Made by a program: the position numbers and the translations under genes. Source: Winogradskya consettensis (GTDB lineage: Bacteria; Actinomycetota; Actinomycetes; Mycobacteriales; Micromonosporaceae). From it: a DNA stretch of 64,000 bases. A model generated the notes under the pieces. The model was not told the DNA's origin. It saw only the letters and a list, made by a program, of their open reading frames with translations, and did not search any database. Location: positions 62,001-126,000 of the forward strand of contig NZ_BOQP01000024.1 in NCBI RefSeq assembly GCF_018332715.1. The letters run 5' to 3'. Every line of letters starts with the position of its first letter. Position 1 is the first letter of the stretch. Below are positions 1-6,837 of this stretch, one piece after another.

Positions 1-1
1 G

Positions 2-256
2 CAATGGCGCGATCTCGTCGCCCGGCTGCACGACGCGAGCCCGCTGTTCGCCCGCTTGTGGGACACCGAGGACGTGGCCCCGCCCTCGCTGTGCGACAAG
101 CACTACGATTTCCCGGAGATCGGGGAGCTCCGCCTGCGCTCCACCGGCATGGACCTGATCGGCCGGCCCGGCATCCGGCTCGTCGTCCACACCCCCGCCG
201 ACGACTGCAGCCGCGACCGGCTGGATCGGTTGAGAACCCGCCCTGTGGACGGGTAG
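2..256 (+). CDS. MmyB-type transcriptional regulator, C-terminal fragment
   Basis: This is the 3' end of a gene that begins before the window, so only about 84 residues are visible. The reading frame runs from base 2 to a TAG at 254-256. It contains the pattern LVARLHDASPLFARLWD, then a charged stretch, then HYDFPEIGELRLR and GIRLVVHTP. This matches the ligand-binding-like C-terminal domain of MmyB/XRE regulators in actinobacteria, where the domain follows an N-terminal helix-turn-helix. The DNA-binding half lies outside the window, so the target genes cannot be inferred. The start coordinate is only the window edge in frame. Confidence 0.8.
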   Translation, partial: QWRDLVARLHDASPLFARLWDTEDVAPPSLCDKHYDFPEIGELRLRSTGMDLIGRPGIRLVVHTPADDCSRDRLDRLRTRPVDG

Positions 257-441
257 GGCCGCGCAGGAGCAGGGCCGCGCAGGGGTGCTCAGGTCCAATG
301 AGTACAGATACTCAGGAGCGGGCCTGCTACGTACGGAATGTTCGTCGCATGACGTTCATCGAATCCCCGCGGCGCCGGTTCCGCCATCGACGAGTGGCGA
401 CCGGCCGTGGACGCCGGGTCGTGGTCCGGGCCGCGCGGCGG

Positions 442-1038
442 ATGGGTGTGATGAGTGCGGCCGATGCCGGGCGATCGCGCGATGCGGCGTACAAAATGAT
501 GACTCTGGGGTTGGCTCTGGTGTTTCTGCCGGTGGCGTTCGTGGTCGCCGGGCGGCGCGCTGCGCACGTGGGGTGCCGGTGGGCGCTGGCGTTCCGGTTT
601 CCGGCCGAGCGGCTGGCCGGGCTGACCGCCGAGACCAGGGCGGCGCTCGAGGCGGCTCGGAGCAGGGCGTTGTGGCGCCACGGTGAGCTGATCGGGGTAA
701 CGTCCGGGCACCGGCCGGCTGAGCGGCAGGCCCGCATCTTCGCCGATGCGATCCGGCGCGAGGGTTCTCTCGAAGCGGCCCGGTTGCGGGCACTGCCTCC
801 CGGCGAGTCACGGCACGTCGCGGGCACGGCGGTGGACGTGCGGCCCGTCGAGGGGGCGCGCTGGCTGGAGCGGTACGGCGCGCGCTACGGGCTGTACCGG
901 ATCTACGAGAACGAATGGTGGCACTTCGAGTATCGTCCGGGCGGCCGGCCTGTGCTGCTGCCGCATCCGGGCGTGACGCGGCGGCCGGCGAGGTCCACTG
1001 TCTACCGATCGAACAGGGTGCTGACGAATGCGACGTGA
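442..1038 (+). CDS. VanY-like M15 family D-alanyl-D-alanine carboxypeptidase, membrane-anchored
   Basis: The protein is predicted to cleave the terminal D-Ala from peptidoglycan stem peptides outside the membrane. A hydrophobic segment (TLGLALVFLPVAFVV) near the N-terminus looks like a signal anchor. The peptidase domain shows SGHRP, then the zinc-binding motif SRHVAGTAVDV (SxHxxGxAxD type) and ENEWWHFEY (ExxWWHxE type), which supply the His, Asp, Glu and His of M15 enzymes. The catalytic set therefore looks complete. The start is uncertain: in-frame ATGs lie at 298, 349, 442, 451 and 496, none with a convincing ribosome site. I chose 442 because it keeps the whole anchor. The stop overlaps the next gene by 11 bases. 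Confidence 0.82.
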   Translation: MGVMSAADAGRSRDAAYKMMTLGLALVFLPVAFVVAGRRAAHVGCRWALAFRFPAERLAGLTAETRAALEAARSRALWRHGELIGVTSGHRPAERQARIFADAIRREGSLEAARLRALPPGESRHVAGTAVDVRPVEGARWLERYGARYGLYRIYENEWWHFEYRPGGRPVLLPHPGVTRRPARSTVYRSNRVLTNAT

Positions 1039-2908
1039 CGGCGCCTGGCCGGTGGTCCTCGGCGGAATCGGCGGGGCGCTGCTGCTGACGGTGGAGGCTT
1101 CACCGGCATACGGCGGAGGGCTGCCACCGTTCTTCGGCGGGGTCGGCGCGGCGGGCTGGGGCGCGATCGTCACGACCGCGGCCGCGCTGTGCCTGCTGCG
1201 GTTCTGGCCCTACCTGCTCGGGGTCGCCGCGCTGCTCCAGCTCAGCGGGTCCCCCCACTATCTCCTCGCGATCATCGGCGTGCTGGCCTGCGCGCAGAGC
1301 CTGTTCCGCCGCGGAGCGCCCGGGTGGGGCGCGGCGGTTGCGGCCCTCAGCATCGGCTCCCGGCTGATGGGTACGGCGATGACGGGACCGGCGTGGCTGA
1401 TACTGCACGCGTCGCTGCCCACCTGGCACCGCGTGCTCACCGTGGCCGCGCTGGCGCTGCTCGGACCGGTGCTCTGGCTGTACCGGCGTGGTGATGCGGA
1501 CGCTGCCGGGCCGTGGGAGCGCGGGAAGTGGCCGTGGACCCGGGTACGCCTGGTCCTGGCCGGTGCGCTGGCGCTCGCGGTGCTGGTGCCGGTGGGCATG
1601 CTGACGACCGGGCGGATCGCGTACCTGCTGGGGGTCGACGCGTACGCGGTGGCCCGGCACGGCGCCGCGCAGGCCGCGCTGACCGGGGCGATCGTCCTGG
1701 TCACGGTTGTCGTTCTCGCCGCGATGGCCGGGCTGTGGTCCCTCGCCGGGGCGCTCACCGCGGCCACGGTGCAGGTGGCCGTGCTGGCACCCGCGATCCT
1801 CGCCCTGACCGCGCTGGCGTATTCCGACACCACGCGCTGGCTGAGCGTCCTCGCCGGTGCCGTGGCGGGCGCTGCCGCGGCCGCGAGCAGGTGGCGCATC
1901 CCGCTGGCCGCCGGGCTCACGGTGGTGGGGGCGACGACCATGCTCATCGCGTACGCCGCGACGACCGGCCATCCGGAGAAGCTCGCCACCCAGCGGCAGG
2001 CGATCCCTGCGGCCCTGCTCCTGATCGTGATCGCGGCCGCGGCAACGGCCACAGTGGGCACCACCGCCACCGTGCTGGCACCCCGCGGCGCCCTCCCGGC
2101 CGTCCTCGGCCCGGTGACCGGCGTGCTCGCCGGCGCCGCCGCGCAGACCGTCTCCGTGACCTACCTGCGCGACGGGCTGCCCACCTCGTCGTACCTGAAC
2201 CCGGTCCTGCACCTCAACACCTCGGCGGTGCTGCTGCTCGTGGGCGGCTCGGCCCTCGGTGGCCTGGGGCTCGCCCAGCAGTTCGCGGCCCGGCGCGCCG
2301 AACGCCGGCACGCGGAGCAGATCCGCCGGGAAGCCGCCGACGCCGAGCGCGACCGGCTCGCCCGCCCGATCCACGACGGCGTGCTGCAGGTCCTCGCCCT
2401 GGTGCAGCGGCACGGCTCCGAGCTCGGGGGCTCCGGAGCCCAGCTGGCCGAGCTCGCCGGCGCGCAGGAGATCGCGTTGCGGAACCTGCTCACGGGCAGG
2501 ACCGCTCAGCCGCGTACCGCCGATGCCGATCTGGGGTCTGCCCTGTCCGTGCTGGCCTCCGCGTCGATCGAGGTCGCCGCCCCGGCCGGCCCGGTCATGC
2601 TGCCCGCCGTGACCGTCACCGAGCTGACCGCCGCCGTGCAGGCCGCCCTGGACAACGTGCGCCGCCACGCCGGGGCCGGCACACACGTCTGGATCCTGCT
2701 GGAGGACGAGGGCAACGGCGTGCGGGTCTCGGTGCGCGACGACGGCGCCGGCTTCGCCCCCGACCGGCTGACCGAGGCCGCGGACAACGGCCGCCTAGGC
2801 GTCGCCCAATCCATGCGCGGCCGCATCACCGACCTCGGCGGCACCACCACGATCCACAGCCGCCCCGGCGAGGGCACCGAGGTCGAATTCTGGGTCCCCC
2901 GCAGGTAG
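1028..2908 (+). CDS. Orphan multi-pass membrane sensor histidine kinase
   Basis: The 626-residue protein has about 420 residues of alternating hydrophobic helices (roughly ten to twelve) and then a cytoplasmic kinase. After a charged linker comes LARPIHDGVLQVLALVQRHG, with the probable phospho-accepting His near residue 449, a HisKA_3-type arrangement. An HATPase_c domain follows, with an N-box around ALDNVRRHA, DDGAGF near residue 570 and a terminal GEGTEVEFWVP. The long membrane part suggests sensing in the membrane or of a hydrophobic ligand. No response regulator gene is adjacent, so it is an orphan here. The start overlaps the peptidase stop, which suggests co-transcription with the carboxypeptidase. 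Confidence 0.88.
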   Translation: MRRDGAWPVVLGGIGGALLLTVEASPAYGGGLPPFFGGVGAAGWGAIVTTAAALCLLRFWPYLLGVAALLQLSGSPHYLLAIIGVLACAQSLFRRGAPGWGAAVAALSIGSRLMGTAMTGPAWLILHASLPTWHRVLTVAALALLGPVLWLYRRGDADAAGPWERGKWPWTRVRLVLAGALALAVLVPVGMLTTGRIAYLLGVDAYAVARHGAAQAALTGAIVLVTVVVLAAMAGLWSLAGALTAATVQVAVLAPAILALTALAYSDTTRWLSVLAGAVAGAAAAASRWRIPLAAGLTVVGATTMLIAYAATTGHPEKLATQRQAIPAALLLIVIAAAATATVGTTATVLAPRGALPAVLGPVTGVLAGAAAQTVSVTYLRDGLPTSSYLNPVLHLNTSAVLLLVGGSALGGLGLAQQFAARRAERRHAEQIRREAADAERDRLARPIHDGVLQVLALVQRHGSELGGSGAQLAELAGAQEIALRNLLTGRTAQPRTADADLGSALSVLASASIEVAAPAGPVMLPAVTVTELTAAVQAALDNVRRHAGAGTHVWILLEDEGNGVRVSVRDDGAGFAPDRLTEAADNGRLGVAQSMRGRITDLGGTTTIHSRPGEGTEVEFWVPRR

Positions 2909-2912
2909 AAGG

Positions 2913-3953
2913 TCAGACGGGGACGGTGTCGAGGGCCGCTACCGCGGCGCCGCGGGCGCCGGCCATGTCGAGGTCGGGGACCAGGGCGAACGTGGCTGCG
3001 GCGCGCTGCTCGCGGCGGAGCTGGGTGTGCTCGCGGACGGTGTCGAGGAACCACTGGCGGAAGTGGGGGGCGGCTTCCACGACGCCGCCGCCGAGGAAGT
3101 AGGCGGCCGGGTCGGTGAAGTTGGCGGCGATGGTGAAGAGTTTGCCGATCGCGCGGGCCTGCTGGCCGAAGACCGCGAGGGCGAGGGGGTCCTGCTTCTC
3201 GCCGTAGCCGCGCAGCAGCTTCGCGGCCCGGCCGAGCGGCTCGGCGGCGAGGGGGTGGTCCGGGAAACGGGTGAGCCAGTACGGCAGCAGGTTCTTCGCG
3301 ATGCCGGTGAGCGACGCGATGCTCTCCACGTCGCCCTCGAAACCACAGTTGCACAGCGGGATCGGCTGGCCGTCCTCGAGGACGCCGTGCAGCGGGATCT
3401 GGACGTGGCCGAGCTCGCCGGCCATGCCCGCGGCGCCGCTGACGACCTTGCCGCTCTCGACGACGCCGCCGCCGAGGCCGGTGCCGACGATCGCCGCGAC
3501 CGAGGAATTCTCCATCGCGGTGGTGCCGAAGTGGCGGTGGTGGGCGTAGAGGGCGGCGGCGTTGGCGTCGTTGGCGTAGACGACGGGCAGGCCGAGCCGG
3601 CTCTCCAGGGCGCCCCGGATGTCGAAGCCGTGCCACGACACCTGGGAGAAGTTGGTCGAGCCCTTGGACGAGATGACGCCGTCGGCGCTGGCCGGGCCGG
3701 GGGTGTCCAGGCCGACCGCGCGGACCAGGCTCAGCGGGGTGCTGGTCAGGTCGAGGATGCCGGTGAACGCGCGGGCCAGGGACTCGACCGCCGACTCCGG
3801 GCCCTCCTGCACCAGGCTGGGGTTCTCCACGAGCTGGTCGACCAGGAACTGCCCGGTCGCGTCCAGCACGGTCGCGTTGTTGCAGGTGCCGCCGTTGTCC
3901 AGACCCACCACGACCCAGGACGCGGGGGTCCGTACCGCATCGATGTGATCCAC
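2913..3953 (-). CDS. ROK family sugar kinase (glucokinase-like)
   Basis: This 346-residue protein probably phosphorylates a hexose or amino-sugar with ATP in the cytoplasm. The ROK phosphate-binding motif LDNGGT lies at residues 18-23, the catalytic-Asp motif NDANAAA at 128-134, the second phosphate loop GTGLGGG at 157-163 and GELGH at 179-183. The zinc loop is altered: CNCGFEGDVE at 201-210 keeps the first two cysteines of CxCGxxGCxE but has Asp where the third Cys should be. There is no N-terminal helix-turn-helix, so it is an enzyme and not a ROK repressor. It converges on the upstream kinase gene, with only four bases between them. The substrate cannot be told from sequence. Confidence 0.88.
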   Translation of the reverse strand: MDHIDAVRTPASWVVVGLDNGGTCNNATVLDATGQFLVDQLVENPSLVQEGPESAVESLARAFTGILDLTSTPLSLVRAVGLDTPGPASADGVISSKGSTNFSQVSWHGFDIRGALESRLGLPVVYANDANAAALYAHHRHFGTTAMENSSVAAIVGTGLGGGVVESGKVVSGAAGMAGELGHVQIPLHGVLEDGQPIPLCNCGFEGDVESIASLTGIAKNLLPYWLTRFPDHPLAAEPLGRAAKLLRGYGEKQDPLALAVFGQQARAIGKLFTIAANFTDPAAYFLGGGVVEAAPHFRQWFLDTVREHTQLRREQRAAATFALVPDLDMAGARGAAVAALDTVPV

Positions 3954-4067
3954 AGCATGAGCGTACGTCCGCGCGGCCTTCTAAGCGACGGGTGCGGGTG
4001 GATTGCGGGGCGTTAGCGTTGGGTTGCCGGTGCGACTCGTCCCCGCGTACGGGCCGAAGGGTCTGGC

Positions 4068-5576
4068 ATGCAGACGACGACTCGCCGTGCCGTTCTCGGG
4101 GGTGCCACCGCCGTGGCCGCCGCGCTCCTGCTCGAGCCCGCCCCCGCCGGCGCCGCAGCTCCTGTGGTCGCGCCCGCCGCCGACCCGGTCTCGCACCTGC
4201 TGCGCCGGGCGACGTTCGGTCCCACCCCCGCCGCGCTCGCCGAGGCCACCCGCCTGGGCGCCGCGGGCTGGCTCGACCGCCAGCTCAACCCCGCCACGAT
4301 CGCGGATGGAGACCTGGACGTGCTGCTCACGCGTCTGCCACTGGCAAATGCCGACATCGCGACGGTACGCGCGAAGCTCCCGAAATACTCCTGGGACGCC
4401 TTCGGTGACCTGGGCCGGGCAGCGGTGGCCCGGGCCATCTGGAGCAACCGTCAGCTGTTCGAGTCGGTGGCGGCGTTCTGGGCCAACCACCTGCACATCA
4501 CGTCACCGTCCAGCGGGGTCTGGGACAACCGGCCCGACTACGACCGCTCGGTGACCCGCAAGCACACGTTCGGCCGCTACGCCGACATGCTCAAGGCGTC
4601 CGCCCGGCACCCGGCGATGCTCAACTACCTGGACAACAAGTCGTCGACCAGGGCCGCGCCGAACGAGAACTACGCGCGTGAGCTGATGGAGCTGCACACG
4701 GTCGGCCTGATCTACTCCGAGGCGGACGTGAAGGCTGCGGCGCGGCTGCTCAGCGGTCTGACGGTCACCGCGGACGGGCTCTACACGTACGACGCGTCGA
4801 AGCACGCCACCGGCGCCGTCACGATCCTCGGCTTCAGCCACGCCAACGCCACGGCCGAGGGTGGCGAGGCGGCGTCCCTCGCGTTCCTCGACCACCTCGC
4901 GACCCACCCGGCCACCGCGCAGCGTCTCGCCACCAAGCTCTGCCTGCGCTACGTCGCCGACGAGGCACCCGCGTCCCTGGTCACCAAGCTCGCCAAGGTC
5001 TACCTGGACAACGGCACAGCGATCACTCCCGTCCTCAGAGCACTGTTCCTGTCCCCCGAGTTCGCGGCTTCGACCGGCCGCAAGCTGCGCACGCCGTTCG
5101 AGGACCTGACCGCGACCGTCCGCGCGCTGGGCCTCAAGCCGGACACCGCCGGCATCGAGGGTCTCAACGCCCTCTACAACAACGCCGTCAACGCGGGCAA
5201 CGCGCCGTTCCGGTGGAGCCCGCCGAACGGCTTCCCCGACGTGGCACAGGCGTGGGCGTCGCCGTCCGCGTACCTCATCCGCTGCAACAACCACCTGAAC
5301 CTCGCCGCCGGCTGGTACCCCAAGCAGCTCACCCGCCCCGCTGACCTGCTGAAGTACCTGGTGCCCGTGCTGCCCGCCACGTACGGCGCGCTGGTCGACG
5401 CCATGAGCGTCAGCCTCGCCGGCACCCGGCTCCCGGCCGAGCACACCGCCGCGGTGCTCAGCGTCGTGGGCAAGCTGCCGACCAGTCCTGTGACCGGCAC
5501 CGACACGTCGCTCGAGGGGCAGGTGCCGTACCTGGCCGCCCTGATCCTCGACGCACCGACCTTCCAGCTGAGGTGA
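4068..5576 (+). CDS. DUF1800 domain protein, exported by a twin-arginine-like signal
   Basis: The 502-residue product opens with TTRRAVLGGATAVAAALL, a twin-arginine-like signal, so it is probably exported folded. The rest matches the DUF1800 family: an early HLLRRATFGPTP segment, then NENYARELMELHTVGL and RTPFEDLTATVRALGL, all typical of these proteins. The biochemical role of DUF1800 proteins is unknown. Its stop overlaps the DUF1501 gene by four bases, a pairing seen across many bacterial phyla, so the two are likely co-translated and may act together. Divergent transcription from the ROK gene leaves 114 bases for a promoter. Confidence 0.9.
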   Translation: MQTTTRRAVLGGATAVAAALLLEPAPAGAAAPVVAPAADPVSHLLRRATFGPTPAALAEATRLGAAGWLDRQLNPATIADGDLDVLLTRLPLANADIATVRAKLPKYSWDAFGDLGRAAVARAIWSNRQLFESVAAFWANHLHITSPSSGVWDNRPDYDRSVTRKHTFGRYADMLKASARHPAMLNYLDNKSSTRAAPNENYARELMELHTVGLIYSEADVKAAARLLSGLTVTADGLYTYDASKHATGAVTILGFSHANATAEGGEAASLAFLDHLATHPATAQRLATKLCLRYVADEAPASLVTKLAKVYLDNGTAITPVLRALFLSPEFAASTGRKLRTPFEDLTATVRALGLKPDTAGIEGLNALYNNAVNAGNAPFRWSPPNGFPDVAQAWASPSAYLIRCNNHLNLAAGWYPKQLTRPADLLKYLVPVLPATYGALVDAMSVSLAGTRLPAEHTAAVLSVVGKLPTSPVTGTDTSLEGQVPYLAALILDAPTFQLR

Positions 5577-6820
5577 CCATCGTGCACTCCTGTAGCGGAT
5601 TCTCCCGCCGCGGCCTGCTGGCCGCGGGCGGCACGGCAGCCCTGACCGGCCTGGTGGGCGAGGGCCTCTCCACCCGCCTCGCGTACGCGTCCGGCACGTA
5701 CACCGGCGACACGCTCGTCGTCCTGTCGCTGCGCGGCGGCTTCGACGGCCTCTCGGCGATCGCCCCGATCGGCGACCCGGAGTACTACAGGGCCCGCCCG
5801 GGAATCGCGCTGCCCAAGACCCAGGCGATCGCCGGCGACACGATGTTCGGCCTGCACCCGGGCCTGTCCCCGCTGCTGCCGATGTGGAAGAACGGCCAGC
5901 TCGCCGCCGTCCACGCGGTCGGCCAGCCCAACCCCAGCCGCTCCCACTTCGACGCCATGGAGGAGATGGAACGCGCCGCCGCGGGCACCTCCGTCCGCAC
6001 CGGCTGGCTGGACCGCATGCTCGGCCTGACCGGAGCCACCGGACCGCTGGCCGGCGTCTCGCTCGGCACCGCGATGCCCAACCGCCTGCTGACCGGCCCC
6101 GCCGTGGACGTCTCCATGAGGTCGATCGACACGTTCACCCTCTCCGGCGAGGGCGAGAACCGCCCGGTGGCCGCGGCCCTGCGAGCCATGTACGCCTCCG
6201 CACCCCCACTGCTGTCCGGCCCGGCCCTCGCCGCCGACGCCGCCCTGACCGCCACGACGTCACTGCGTGCGAACGCGTACACGCCGGCCAACGGGTCCGC
6301 GTACCCGAAGACTGCCCTGGGTGACGCCCTGCGCGACGTCGCCCGCCTGATCAAGGCCAACGCCGGCCTGACCGTCGCCGCCGTCGACTCCGGCGACTGG
6401 GACATGCACGAGGGCCTGGGCACCGCGGTCAAGGGCCAGCGCATGTACGACACCCTCTACGACGTCTCCCTCGCCCTGGCCGCCTTCGCCGCCGACCTCG
6501 GCCCGGCCAGCATGAAGAACGTCACGGTCGTCACGGTCAGCGAATTCGGCCGCCGCGTCGCGGAGAACGCCTCCCGCGGGGTCGACCACGGCCACGGCAA
6601 CGCGATGCTGGTGATGGGCGGCGGCATCCGCGGCGGCAAGGTCTACACGAAATGGCCGACCCTGGCGCCCGCCGCCCTCGCCGACGGCGACCTGGCAGCG
6701 ACCACCGACTACCGCTCGGTCATCGGCGAGATCCTCCAGAAACGCTGCGGCATCGGCAGCCTGTCAGCCATCTTCCCGGAGATCAGCCCGTCCTCGTTCG
6801 GCCTGGCCATCGCCCGCTGA
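5573..6820 (+). CDS. DUF1501 domain protein, exported by a Tat signal
   Basis: The 415-residue protein begins with a twin-arginine signal (FSRRGLLAAGGTAALTG) and then LVVLSLRGGFDGLSAI, the usual start of the DUF1501 domain. Later motifs include NPSRSHFDAMEEME, DSGDWDMHEGL and VVTVSEFGRRVAEN followed by GVDHGHGNAML. The conserved Asp, Ser and His residues recall alkaline-phosphatase/sulfatase folds, to which DUF1501 is distantly related, but no substrate is established. It follows the DUF1800 gene with an overlap at 5573-5576. The stop is followed almost at once by the convergent TIR gene. Confidence 0.9.
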   Translation: MTIVHSCSGFSRRGLLAAGGTAALTGLVGEGLSTRLAYASGTYTGDTLVVLSLRGGFDGLSAIAPIGDPEYYRARPGIALPKTQAIAGDTMFGLHPGLSPLLPMWKNGQLAAVHAVGQPNPSRSHFDAMEEMERAAAGTSVRTGWLDRMLGLTGATGPLAGVSLGTAMPNRLLTGPAVDVSMRSIDTFTLSGEGENRPVAAALRAMYASAPPLLSGPALAADAALTATTSLRANAYTPANGSAYPKTALGDALRDVARLIKANAGLTVAAVDSGDWDMHEGLGTAVKGQRMYDTLYDVSLALAAFAADLGPASMKNVTVVTVSEFGRRVAENASRGVDHGHGNAMLVMGGGIRGGKVYTKWPTLAPAALADGDLAATTDYRSVIGEILQKRCGIGSLSAIFPEISPSSFGLAIAR

Positions 6821-6837
6821 CCGGATCGCCGCGGCGG

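Noticed and set aside
1100..2686. 528-codon minus-strand frame opposite the first histidine kinase
   Set aside because: A typical G+C shadow: Gly/Arg/Gln-rich, no domain, while the plus frame carries complete kinase motifs.
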